Position numbers and translations under genes: made by a program. From positions 12,496,967-12,560,966 of the forward strand of contig NC_051091.1 of assembly GCF_901709675.1 (NCBI RefSeq): a stretch of 64,000 nt of DNA. The letters are read 5' to 3'. The notes under the pieces were generated by a model. That model saw nothing but the letters and a program-made list of their open reading frames with translations. It was not told the DNA's origin and searched no databases. Origin of the DNA: Syngnathus acus. Its lineage: Eukaryota > Chordata > Actinopteri > Syngnathiformes > Syngnathidae. Positions 13,305 to 25,267 of this stretch are shown piece by piece (position 1 is the stretch's first letter; every line of letters starts with the position of its first letter).

Positions 13305-16300
13305 ATGGGCAAGGCCGGGAGTAAAGTCCTCAGGGAAGCCACTGTGGATGGGCTGCAAACTCAGGTAAAAATGTGTGTGTGGACATTCACTAGATTATGT
13401 AAAATGGATCAACACCTGCACACTAACTATCCTTATGGGAGGGATCCTTTCCACAACCCATAAAGCCCCAGCCATACCAGAGGAACAGAAAATTCAATAT
13501 GATACAGAGAATTTCAATACAGACTGGCCTTTTGAGAATTAATTACATGTTGAGGTCACATGTAATTATAGATCACAAATGCCAGTCCGGAGCCATGAAA
13601 GTCATCTTCACGGGAGAGATGATCTTTGCAAACCATGATGAGGCTGCTAACTTAAATCCGGATTAGAGACATGAATAACGGAATTTTCCTGTGAAAACCA
13701 TCTGCGCCATATGTATAGTTAGGATTTCATTGTTTGATCATAACTAAATGCTTTGGGTAGGACGTGATTGTTTCGTTGCATCCGGCACAGACTGCCCTTG
13801 CATTCAAATGAAAAAAAATGGTGTGTTGAAGTGCAGAAGTCCAGATCATTATTTTTAAATAGTATTTTTTTACATGTCCTTCAAAACCCTATTTTATTCT
13901 CTGCCACTACTTGACAAAATACAATTGAATAAATTTGATCAAAACTTTTTTCAGTTTATTCAGCCTGTATCCCACTGAGCAGCGAAATTTTTTAACTATT
14001 TTCAAAGGCAGTGATTTTGTAAAAACAACATTTGCACATTTGAATGCGCTCCGACAAACTGTCTGTTTAGTGTTTTGCCAATAGTGCAGCCTTCCTTGTA
14101 CTGCTTTATGTTCATTTTAATCTGTCTCCAAAATTCTTCCTCAATCTTCAAAGACTTAATCTAGACTGTGACATTAACCGTTTTGCGATATAACCTGCAC
14201 TTATTTCGGTTATTCTTCAACAATTTAAGTCAATTCCAACTGGCGTTTGGGTAGCATGTAAACACCATTTGTATAGTTAAGGATTTCATGATTTGATCAT
14301 GGCCATTTGGTCGTATTGAATCTGGCTAAGAGATATGAGTAAAATGAATTCCCCCAGTGAAAACCATCTGGAGCATTTGTGTAGTTGGATGAATCATTTG
14401 ATTCTTATTCAATGCAAAGGAGTTGGACTTGAATAAAGAATGCTAGTATGAAATGTTTCACACTCTACATCTATATTTCCCTTTTTGAACTCAACTCCTG
14501 AAATAATATTCAATGATATTCCAACTTTATTTTCTCATTTGAATCATCATGGCCACACTTAGCAGCAGGAATCAGGTGCCGCGCCGTTTGAACCCGCACG
14601 GGGCCCGAGGCAGCCATCTTGCGCTCTCCACTCGGCAGACTGGAGTGAAGCGAAGTGATTCACAGGGATTAGGGATTAAGATTCCCCCCCTGACCGCTTT
14701 GGTAGAGTAAATCTGGGGATTATGATGTCGACAGGCTGGAGTTACAGGCGAGGAAATTGAATTGTGATGGCCAAAGAGTGGCACGGACCATCAGATTAGA
14801 GCGCAGTCCCAGCAAAATCACCGCATTTGTGCCTTTTGTTAACATGGGACGCTGACATTTTTGGCGGGACTGAAGCCGAATGATTTTTAGGTGGTTGATT
14901 GAGTGCTAAGAAGATTAAGCTCGTCCGTCCTGCTCTAGAGGTGAGTATCATGTGGAGTGCCAAGTGGAACGCTTGTGTGTAGACTTTGAGTTATTATTCA
15001 GCGAGATTTATACGATTGACTGATATGAGATTCTTTTCAAGACGCCACCTACCCTCGCCGCCGCCGCTGTCCCTCCGGCTCCTCCTCCTCCTCCTTCCGC
15101 CGCCACCGTCCAGTTCCAAGGGGTCACAAAACCCAAGAAGATGAAGGTGAAATGGTCCCAAGTGGGTTTGGTGTTCTTTCTCATGCTCTCCATGGTGATG
15201 ACGGGATGCTTCTTTTGGCAATATCAGCTTCCAAAGGTGCAACCAGGTGAGTGCTTTTGAACAGGCTTCAGAATCCTCAAATAATCAAACTAGTCAAGGA
15301 GAAAGAATTAAAAGGGGTGTGGCATATTACAGAGAATTTACTTTTTAATGGTTTGTATACAAGTTGTTGGGTCTCCAGCGACCAAACAATGAGCATGATG
15401 TCCATCCAACCATTTTTTAAAATATTTTCATGAAATAAGGCAGGATCGAAACATCGCAAATGAAAAATCTCAAGTTTGAAATGACTCTTGTTCTCCTATG
15501 TGACTCATCATTTGGGAAAGATGAGCATTATATGTCCGGATTCAATGTTCTCATGTCCAGATTCAAAATGCAAATTATATCTTGAGCCTAGACTGGCACA
15601 TATTATGCAAGCACAACGGGAACAAATTGCTGTCCCCCAATTGCCGCATGTCTTGGGCCATGAGTTATCATTCCATGTCCCTCCATGCTCTCTCCTCATC
15701 GTCTTCTCAATCCTCTTCTCCATTTCCATTCTAACGATCAGATGAAGGGCTGGGTGACAATGCCAAATCGGAGATGAGGTGTCCCCGCTTCCCCGAGCCG
15801 GTTCCGCTGCAGCATCCTATTCCCGCTCTGAAAGAGGCCCTGGAAAAGGTACAAGAGGCGTGGAATCAGCGTTCAATGTTCAATGTACAGTACAGCTGCA
15901 CTGCTAATCCTGAGTGGAGATAAAGCACGGAAAACCTGATTAAACATGCGGAAAGCGTCAGAGCACGCAGCAATGTGATCCCTGCAATCAAAGACTTTCG
16001 AGATGGTAATACAAAGGGCTTCACAGTTGGCAAATATTTTTTATAATAATAAAATAATAATAATAAATAATAATAAAATAAATAATAAAAATAAAAATAA
16101 ATAATAAATAAATTTGTGCATTTTTCAAATCTTTTTAATTAAGTTATGGATTTTTTTTTCAATTCATTGATTCATAGTCAAAATGATAAAAATAATATTG
16201 CCTTTTTTAATAAAGTGATGGAAATTTAATTTTTTTTAATTCAATTGATTGAATTCAATTCATCAATTATAATAATTGAGGAAAGCGATTTGGCTCCTGA

Positions 16301-19300
16301 GCTGTAAATGTTAAGGAAACCAAGAAATAATTGAGGGGAAAAAAAGATTAAAAACAGCTTTCTCACAAGCAGAGTTTAAACAACCCTTCTTGACCCCACA
16401 TCATTATTTTCTGTTCTAAACAGAAAAAGATGCATCTCGCTTTTGCACTTGAACAGTTGTTTATTTAAATGTGCTGCCAAGCCAGCGAGACACGTGAGAA
16501 CATATAGAAGCAGATGGCATCAATATAAAGGTCTCCGAACATTTGACGTCTGAACTTATGTTGCGAGAGGAAGCCAAACTTTTACCATCCCAACATGCTT
16601 TTAAAGTTGTTAGTTTAACATCCCTGAATGTGTCCTCTGTTCCCCCCACAGGTGGACATTTTGCTTCGTCAGAACATCAATCCAATTAGTCTGCCGGCTC
16701 TCTCCGCCATCGTTATCCTGAATGACACTGTTTTATGGACCGGCAATTTTGGCAAAAGGAACATCTCAGATGTATTCTCGGGACCCCCCAATGAGTACAC
16801 CATCTACAGGTAGGTGACTTAAGAACACAACAGGTTATCAGATCAAAAGTAGAGTACTGGCATTACACTCCTAATCTCTCAATTTTTTAATTAATTGTGC
16901 ATTAATTAATTAGCACGTTACACGCTACAGTATATCAATTGCAAGTGTTCCAACACCACTGCCACCTACTGTAGTGGATGTGCAATTACCGTATTTTCCG
17001 CCCTAAAAGGCGCACCTAAAAACCTAAAATTTTCTCAAAAGCCGACAGTGCGCCTTATAGGCCAGTGCGCCTTATATATGGATCAACTGATGAATTTGTT
17101 GATCCATACTGGTTGTACACAGTGCTCTGCCAAAATGTTTCAGTACGTTTTAGTACGACTAGTAAATTACAAGGTCGCATCGCTTCCCAGCATTACGGCA
17201 ACTGTAGTCAGGGGGCGTCACCGAATAGCTGTTGTACCCGCGAGGCTATTTCATGTCAAAATAGGCTGCTCTGTTAATGTTTCGAGTAAATCTACGGATC
17301 GATATGGAAGGGAAACATAGGTAAGTAGTACCAATGCGTTAGATCGAACTTTAGTCAGTTCCGATCATTTTATAGGAGATCGTTTGAGAAACGCGATTGT
17401 TTACACTTTGCTGAGGCTCATGGGAGATTGCGAGCTGAGGCTCGTGAGACTTTGCGGATGGCTAATGCTATTGCGATAGCTGCTATACGTACCAGGCTAT
17501 TTCATGTCAAAATAGGCTGCTCTGTTAATGTTTCGAGTAAATATACGGATCGATATGGAAGGGAAACATAGGTAAGTAGTACCAATGCGTTAGATCGAAC
17601 TTTAGTCAGTTCTGATCATTTTATAGGAGATCGTTTGAGAAACGCGATTGTTTACAGAGGGCTCGTTGGTTATTGGCTAGTGGATGCATACCGCAACCCT
17701 AGTCAACCTCAGTTTGATGCAGTATAGCTTCTATTTTATGCGCCTTATAATCCGGTGCGCCTTATATATGGACAAAGTTTTAAAATGGGCCGTTCATTGA
17801 AGGTGCGCCTTATAACCCGGTGCGCCTTTTAGGGCGGAAAATACGGTACACTTGATTCTAGTATTACCAGAAAAGTCACACATAACTTTGCTTGATGGTG
17901 TTTTCAGAATCGCCAGCCTGTCCAAAATCTTCCCCACGCTGATGCTGTACCGCCTGTGGGAAGAGGGCAAGATCGGCTCACTGGATGACCCGCTGGAGAA
18001 ATACGTGGACAATTTCACCATCAAGAACCCCACGGGGAGGTCGCGTGACTCGGAGCTCAAATACGTGACGGACGGTCTGATCTTCCTGGACAGCGGCGAG
18101 GTCCCTATTCGATCCTCCTCGGTGACGCTCCGCAGGATGGCCAGCCAGCTCTCTGGTACTTTTAACACCTGAATGTGTAATATTTTAGTCGATATGAAGG
18201 GCATCATGGTGGACGACTGGTTTGCACATCAGCCTCAGAGTTTGGACGATGTGTCTCGTTTCATTGCGCGAATCAATCAAATACCCGTAGAATAGAAATA
18301 GAGATTTGATGGAACTGTTCCTTTTATCAAATATGTATTTTTTTAATCATAATTCAGACATGAATTGGACAGATTGGACATAGCCAGACATTTGGGTCCT
18401 CATTTACCTTGTCTCACTCTATTGATATTATATTCACCTTCATAACGGGAGCCAATAGGTCATAACTCCGACATGATTCTAATCTAAACAGCACAGCAGG
18501 TCCATAGCATGCCGGATGAGAATCATACCTGTTTAATGGCAGCATCAAATGGGAGGATCGATCGTTGCAAGAAGACCAGGGGAATTGCAACATGTTGACA
18601 GGACGCGGCGTACGTGTTTGTGTAGGTCTGTGACCAGAATACAAATTTGCTGTCCAACTGTGTTCATTATCAAGGTCTGCCAAGGAGACTCAGAGCAACA
18701 AACCTTCTCTGGAAAGGAAAGACTCAGTCGGCAATCACTCTTCTGCAGGATGATGTCCTTGTTGCCGATCCAGGAACCAAGTAAGCTTTAGTTACATCTG
18801 TTTGGGTAATAACACGCCAAAGTAAATCATTTGCTTTCCAGGCTGTTTATATCGCAGCCGCATCATCTCAAATACAGACAATGCGCCATCATTACTGAGG
18901 CCACATAACAGAAAATTGTTTTTCATTCTATCTGAAAGTCAAATGATGGTGTCCTAGCTCCATTTAATCATGTACTGCAGTTCAATTTCACGTCTTTCTT
19001 TCCAGATGTCACTACAGCAATCTCGCCTTCTCGCTGCTGGCACACGTCATGTCTGAGCGAGTGGTCAAAATGGACTACCAGCGTTGGGTTTCGGAGAACA
19101 TCCTGGACCGCCTGGGCATGGAGGACACAGGATTCGACATCACGCCAGGTCTCCAGGGCCAGGTGGCCGTGGGCGTGTACTCCAACGGAAAGCCCGCTCC
19201 GTTGTACGACTTGGGCTGGTATCGCCCGTCGGGTCAGATGTTCTCCACGGCGGCGGACCTGGCCAAGCTGGCCATGATGCTGCTGGGTGCCTATCACCGC

Positions 19301-19984
19301 AAACTTCTGGATCCCGACTCCTTGAAGATCATGCTTACGCCGCTCTTCCGGTGCGACAAGGACTACTTCGCAAACCGTACGGGGACGCCGTGGGAGGTGA
19401 ATGAGCTGCTGGGCTACGAGATGGTGCGGAAAGATGGCGACCTGGACGGCTACTCGGCCACATTCTCCCTGGTGCCGCGACTTAAGCTCGGCCTGGTGGT
19501 GCTCATGGCCGGGGGTCGTTCCCAAAAGCAGGACTTGGTGGCCAAAGCCTACCGCCACATCATCCCTGCCTTAGAAAACGCCTTCAGGGAAACCCGCAGG
19601 GTGCTCTCGGCGCCCCCGAACCCAGAGGCCTACGCGGGCTTCTTTACCTACAGCAACATCACCTTCTACGAAATCAAAGCCGGCTCAGACGGCGTTCTCA
19701 CCATGCAGCAATTCGGCCCTCAAATCGAAGAGCTGATACCGCAAACGTACCGGACCATAAAGCTCAACTACCTGGTAGAGCGCGTCTTCAAGGTGGTCTT
19801 TGAAAGAGAGTACCCCTGCGTCCTCAGGGTAGGTTCAGCCACCGTGTCTTTGGAGGCCCAGGACGGACAACTGTTCAACTTCTACGCGTACGACAAGCGC
19901 GGCGTTTCCCCCGGGTTCGACGCGCCGGGTCTGAACACGTACAATGTGGTCAGGATAGCACGCAAGCCGTCCTTCTCCAGCTGA
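13305..19984 (+). CDS. lactbl1: Serine beta-lactamase-like protein 1 (class C beta-lactamase/PBP fold, membrane-anchored)
   Basis: Seven coding exons join in phase: 13305-13364, 15042-15246, 15742-15848, 16652-16809, 17908-18155, 18675-18780 and 19006-19984, giving 620 residues. All introns are GT-AG. Exon 2 encodes a Pro/Ala-rich stretch and then a hydrophobic segment (about residues 60-80), consistent with a type II membrane anchor. The serine beta-lactamase motifs are present: SLSK (180-183, SxxK nucleophile), YSN (298-300) and KDG (437-439). Vertebrate LACTBL1 is a poorly characterised relative of penicillin-binding proteins, and its substrate is unknown. The first exon is the least certain: it is only 60 nt, but its GT donor and phase fit exon 2, and an AG acceptor-like site precedes it. 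If it is wrong, the internal Met at 15141 gives 567 residues. The intron before exon 5 carries a miniature transposon at 16989-17846. A polyadenylation signal lies at 20237-20242. Confidence 0.85.
15042..15246 (+). CDS. lactbl1: lactbl1-like coding exon 2 with signal anchor
   Basis: The acceptor TTCTTTTCAAG precedes 15042 and the donor GTGAGT follows 15246. The exon enters in phase 0 and leaves in phase 1. It encodes a low-complexity Ala/Pro segment from a CCT-rich tract (15081-15097), then MKVKWSQVGLVFF, which starts the single membrane segment. An alternative start is the ATG at 15141. Confidence 0.7.
16036..16113. repeat. AAT/AAAT-rich simple repeat
   Basis: An imperfect run of AAT and AAAT units fills this stretch within a lactbl1 intron. 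Confidence 0.85.
16989..17846. mobile_element. 858-bp TA-flanked miniature element, short form (two 251-bp periods)
   Basis: Perfect 28-bp inverted ends begin CCGTATTTTCCGCCCTAAAA and are flanked by TA (16987-16988 and 17847-17848). Subterminal GTGCGCCTTATA motifs recur near both ends. The interior has two starts of a 251-bp tandem unit (GGCTATTTCATG at 17244 and 17495), the second one partial. Each unit carries CATAG|GTAAGTAGT, a strong splice-donor match, at 17321 and 17572. The element sits in a lactbl1 intron, ending 61 bases before the next exon. It encodes no transposase. It is nearly identical to the copy at 49843-51453. Confidence 0.9.
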
Positions 19985-22501
19985 GTCACGGCTACCTCAA
20001 GGGCACTTCGCGTCCTAGCCTTGAGAGGGTTGCTACAAATGAAGATGGAGGAGGACATGTTGTAAAAGTGAGTCATCATTTTGCCCCCTGCCTAGACTCA
20101 CCGTTTATTTTGTTTTTCACAGTTACCATTTGCTCTCCAATAATGTCATGTCTTTTTGTTGCTGTTTTTATACTACCACTGAATACATATTCTACCGTGA
20201 ACCCTCGCTACGTACAAAGCTTCTGACCAAACCCGAAATAAACATTTTTAAATACAATAATCTTGGCATATTTTCCAGGTATAGACTTTTTATCACCTCA
20301 AAGGATCCAACTATTCGAATTATGAGAAACGGTGAGCAGGCCAAATGGGAGAAAAGTGAACTACTATGAATGCTTTCACCCAAACAAGCCAAAATTGGGA
20401 GTAAATACTACTATCATTTTAAGGGATGGCTAAGAAAAAAAGGATCCAACTGCGAAGGCCCTTTCGTTCTTGCTTACGCCTTAAATTATCATCACTTTCG
20501 CCATCGTTACAAAGTTTACTTTCAATGGAAAATTGCTATTTTAGTGCCATTTCATTTGTCCCGCAAAAAGTTGGGCCAGGGTTGTTTGACATTCTTTACC
20601 AAAACCTATTGTTATAACTCAAATGGTCAATTAAAAACGAAGCATTCTCATTTTGTAAATAATTTTGCTACATCTTTTAAATTGTACAGGTGTGTACCTA
20701 ATGTTGCAGCCCGGCGAGTGTGTCTTGTTTCTATAGCTGGTTCATCTCATGAATTTATGACTTATGTAAGAGTATTTGAATGCTAAATTATTCTCTAAAC
20801 GGGGCTGGTGTGAAATATTTTTGACATTAAAAGAGAGGCTTCCGCCTATGCTCTCCTGGCTCTTTGCATCATAATCCCTGAAAATGGACTCCGATTCACT
20901 GTGACCCTCGACACGGGTCGGGATTATTCATGTAATACGCTGTCACACAGGTCGAGGCTGATGGCAGACCTGAAAGGACAGAAATAACGCTTACGTTTAA
21001 CCTTTTCTTTTCTGCTTTCTGCCTCTCTCGGCTATTGAGAAAATATACTGAAAATGTCATCTGATGGAAATGTAAAGGAAATGTACAATGTAAGCATTTC
21101 AATGTGGTTTTTAGCATATAAGACTGAAGGGAAGCAAATGTCGGCACAGTGAAACAGAGCAGCCACAATACCATTAGAAGAAGATATAAAAGAAGCTAGG
21201 CTAACTATTGAATTTACTTTGGCAGAAATAAACTTCCAGTCTTTGATAAATCACAAGCAAGTTAATTCAAGCTATGTTTTAGCATGTCCTAAGTATTTTT
21301 TTTTTTAATGCTCTGTATCGTTTATGTAACTAACCAAAGGATAATCAAGCCATGGGATAATCAGGTCTTTGCTGACTTTTAGGGAAGGAAAATAATGCCA
21401 ATTGCATGTACCACATTTAAACTGTATTGTGATTTGTCATGTTACTGCACAGCAATCACGATCACTCACAACACAAGCTCACAGGAAAATCATGACATTG
21501 TTTGACTTTTTTTTCCTTCTACACAACAAGAATGACATTATTTCAATCTGATCCAGCTCCGTCTGAGTGCTTTTAGCCTGGGACCAGCAGGTGGAATATA
21601 AAATGAGCTGCTGGAATATGCAGGGTGCTTTTGGACAAACCAATTACATTAAGCAAATACAATTGCCTCACACACCCTTGTCTAAGTGATTGTACAGGAG
21701 AATCGCACGTGAATAGTGAGCAGGATCATGGCAACCACATTTGATTTTACATGAGACAAAAAAAAAAAAACAGTCTGCCCTTTTCCAAATGCAGTCTTCC
21801 CCTGGTGTCCTTCAGTCGTCTTTGAGTCCAACGCTCCATTAGTAGTGGTAATTAAGTGCAGTCTGCATCAGATTTTGCTGTGATGACATTTCACTTCCTG
21901 GCTAGGCTTGAATAACGGCAGAGGAGGCCAGTCACACACAGTTAACACTCGTTGAAATGTGCGTGAGATTTCTCCTTTCCACGGTTATGAATGATAACCA
22001 CCACCAAAAGAATGATGATAAGATAACACAGTAGTGTTGTATGTTTAAATAGAATACTTATATATTTTTTCATTTATATGAAAAAAATTATTTGAAATGA
22101 ATCATGATCCCTGGATAAAAGAAAAAAAATGCCTCTAGCACACCTGCGACCCTTAAGCGCTTTAGAAGATGGATGGATGGACGGAAAGAAATTGTCGACA
22201 GTACACAAATGCCAATGAACGCTATCTGAGTCTTAAAGCCATAACAGCTTTTGAAGATAATTACCAACTTGCACAATGAAAATACTATAAATCTGAGTCC
22301 CAACAGATGCAGTGCTGCAACAGCTAAAGAAGCAATCCCACAACCGAAACCTCTGAGACAGTTTGAATTGCCTTGACCTGTGAGTACGCCATACTAAATT
22401 ATTTTCCATGTTGTCTCTTTGTGTCACTCAGCGCAACAGTCCAGGTCGCATGACATAAAACAGATGTAAGGATCTGAATCTGTAGCCAAAGGAATATTAT
22501 C
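19985..22501. other. 3' region of lactbl1-like gene and intergenic sequence to the receptor gene
   Basis: AATAAA at 20237-20242 is a plausible polyadenylation signal about 250 bases after the lactbl1 stop. The two genes are convergent, so the right part may be 3' untranslated sequence of the receptor. I see no further coding region. Confidence 0.5.
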
Positions 22502-24363
22502 TCAGAACACTGAAGTCTTGCAAGCTGTCTCTTGGCAAGTGCTTGAGAGTAACGTGGCGTCCAGTCCCCGCTGTGTTGGCGGAGATAGTAAGCGGATCAA
22601 TGAGTCCTGACCTCTGGTTTGGACCCTGGAGGTGGAGAGGACCAGCGAACTCTTCGGGGCCGGCGGAGAGTCGGGTACGCCGACCCGTGAGCACACGAGG
22701 TCTCGAAAGCACTCTCTGAAGCGTGTGGAGATCAGGCTGTAGATGACTGGGTTGACGGCAGAACTGAGGTAGAAGAGGACCCCCGACAGAATGTGGACGT
22801 ACTGGTAGATGTTGTGCATTAGGTCGGTCCACTGGCGCACGGAGCTCCAGAGCAGACGCTCCAGGTGGAAAGGCGCCCAGCAGACGCCGAACACTGCCAC
22901 CACGATGGCTGAAAGATGAAGACACCAGTGAGTTTGAAAGGAAACTTCCAAAACGGCAGGTTTTGCACGGCTGTGGACTCAACAGCAGACGGGGCTTTGA
23001 TACAAATGATACCTGAAGTCTCTTTAAGCCGCGAAGCTCGCTAGGGACACCTCTGCAAATAACCATGACACCGAAAACATGCCTTTCGCCACATTTTTGT
23101 CTTTTGGGTGCATGCCTTGGCAATGGCCATGTGGATTACAAGATAACATTCTGGCGTCAGTAAAACGTCTTTACCCCAAAATCCAATATTGTAAATGGTG
23201 TATGTGCCCAGCAATACGCTCAGCATATAACTACAAAGAAAAAAATTAACTATTGGTGCTAAGTTTTAACTCGTCAATGGTGTTTCCCATTATGTGTTAG
23301 CATTAAGCTAGCACGAGCATTTCTTAAGGCAAAGTTGTTTTGTTGTTTTAAAAACACAAGCTAGGTGTTTAGCTTGACATTTAACTGCAAGTGGCATTAA
23401 AAAGCTCAAAGCCTAATTTCAGAACTCACAGAGCATCTTGACGACGTTTGTCCGCCGACCGCCCTCATTGTAGACGCTCACACGGGTGTCACTGACCCAT
23501 TTCTTCCCAAAGTAGCCTTGCCTCTGTCTTCTTTCCCTGCCCAGGTGCATGCCCATCACGAGGTAGAGCACGCTGATCACCATCATGGGAATGAAGAAAA
23601 AGCAGACGGTGGTGATCTGCATAAGCGTGTGGTACATCCACACTGGTTTTAGTATGGTGCAAATGGCCGACTCCCTCATGTAGCCCGGGAGGTAGAAGAT
23701 ACCGTGCAGGGACGTGTTGGGTATGGCGCACACCATGGATGCCGCCCACACGGCACCGATGACCTGCTTGGCGTGCCTCTTGGTGGTTAGATAGCGGGTC
23801 TTGAGAGGGTGCACTACGGCGATGTATCGCTCCACGCTTAAGGCCGTGACGTTGAGGATGGACGCAAAGCAGAGGGTCTCGAAGATGAACGTCTTGAAGT
23901 AGCAACCGCCGGCGCCGAAGGGGAACGGGTAGTTCTGCCACAAGTCGTAGATCTCCATGGGCATCCCGAAGACCAGCATGAGAAGGTCGGATAAAGCCAA
24001 GCTGACAAGGTATAAATTGGTCGGGTTGCGCATCTTTTTGTGTTTGGCTACCACAGTGCATGTCAGAAGGTTCCCGCTCAAGCCCACCAGGAAGATGACC
24101 AAGTAGACGCCGGCCACCGGGAGGAAGAAGGGAGAGCGTTTGGGGCCGAGGATGTCCAAGAGATTGGCTTCAGTGTAAAGGCTGGTGCTGGCGCTGGTGC
24201 TGGTGCTGGTGGTGCTACCCACATTGGAGTTGGGGGACATGCTGGCGTTGCCAAGCGATCTGGACATGTTTGATGAGGGACCTTGCCAAAAGGGATCCAT
24301 CTCAGGACTGGGAATCAATCGATGCTTTGCCAGGTTGCTCTCATGGAACTGTTTCAGAAACAT
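22502..24363 (-). CDS. nmur1: Neuromedin U receptor (class A GPCR)
   Basis: Two coding exons on the minus strand, 23430-24363 and 22502-22908, join in phase across a GT-AG intron to give 446 residues. The N-terminus is Ser/Thr-rich with N-glycosylation sequons (NMS, NAS). Seven membrane segments follow. Visible class A landmarks are NLLTC in TM1, SLALSDLL in TM2, the C154-C235 disulfide pair, ERY (178-180) in place of DRY, CWAPFH (321-326) in TM6 and NPVIY (364-368) in TM7. ERY and the LNVTALSVERY and QWTD segments match neuromedin U receptors, and type 1 better than type 2. These receptors couple to Gq/Gi and respond to neuromedin U/S in gut contractility, feeding and immunity. The start could instead be Met22. 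A Ser/Thr microsatellite lies in the N-terminal coding sequence (about 24177-24215). The paralog assignment is less certain than the family. Confidence 0.9.
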
Positions 24364-24913
24364 TAAAAAATATATATGTATGCTTGAGGTTCATGTCACG
24401 GGCATGCTGCTATTGATCCAGGTCAGTTATTTCTCAGAGCATTGACTCGATCGCAAATGCACAGCTCTGGTTGTCTTGGAATATTCACTTCTGATCCGAG
24501 AAGGCCTCATCAGTTCATGCAACCGAAGCTTAGGACAGACCATAATGTGAAAGCGGAATGAGAGAAGCCATCTTGGTCAAGATTGAAAGACCATTTCAAA
24601 ACAGAAGAAGCTCACAAGCTATCCCCACATACAATGATGTCCTCTTATCCAAGGATCTCGCCTCTGACAAACAACAAAAACACCGCCCCCCCTTAATTGA
24701 GGTAGTAGTTCCACTGCCTTCGTACCAGAGATCAACCAGAGCTGTCCAGTTGAGATCGATCAACTGCCCTGGGAACAAACAAATCGGCAAATGCACACCA
24801 ATAGATGAAAAATTCTGTCTGCCGAACTGTCTGTCCAAAAAAACCAAAAAACAAAAGGTGGTTTTAGACACGTTGATTCGTCAGACGTCTAATTTTTGAA
24901 AACATTTCATGGT
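24364..24913. other. 5' flank of the neuromedin U receptor gene
   Basis: This stretch should hold the 5' untranslated region or promoter of the minus-strand receptor gene. I see no clear TATA box or further coding exon. Confidence 0.4.
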
Positions 24914-24918
24914 GTTCA

Positions 24919-25262
24919 TGTCACGACTCGTCCACGGTTGTTTTTATTATGTTACCGTGGTTTCTGTTGGCGTCGCCCCTCCCCTCCTGTGTTACCTCAC
25001 AATCAATGTAATCACAGACACCTGCCTCTTGTTACCTGTCATGTATTTAAGTCCTGTCTGCCCCTCACTCGTTTGTCTCGTCTTTCCGTTCGGTTAGTTT
25101 CTCTCCAAGTTGGTCTGTCGGTTACCTCTGTCTCCGTTAAGTTATGTTAGTTTGCTGCTTATGTTGGTTTGTTCCCCTCATCCTCCCTTCCAACTACCTT
25201 TTCCCTCAATAAACCCTGGTCCAAGCTGCATTTGGTCGCCCTGCTCCATTCTACTCCTGACA
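24919..25262 (+). mobile_element. Solo LTR of a gypsy-like retrotransposon (344 bp)
   Basis: The sequence begins TGTCACGACTCG and ends CTCCTGACA (TG...CA). It is flanked by a perfect 5-bp target duplication, GTTCA, at 24914-24918 and 25263-25267. It has an internal TATA-like TATTTAA (25044-25050) and a polyadenylation signal AATAAA (25208-25213), in the order expected for a plus-oriented LTR. No internal retroviral-type sequence remains, so this is the product of LTR-LTR recombination. It lies about 550 bp upstream of the receptor start codon. Confidence 0.88.
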
Positions 25263-25267
25263 GTTCA

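Noticed and set aside
17852-18172. A 106-codon open frame as an independent small gene
   Set aside because: It overlaps a lactbl1 exon (17908-18155) with proper splice sites and the SxxK motif. Its apparent start lies in the intron.
22497-23123. A 208-codon minus-strand frame overlapping the receptor
   Set aside because: It is an out-of-frame shadow of the second receptor exon, which carries the CWAPF and NPxxY motifs in the correct frame.
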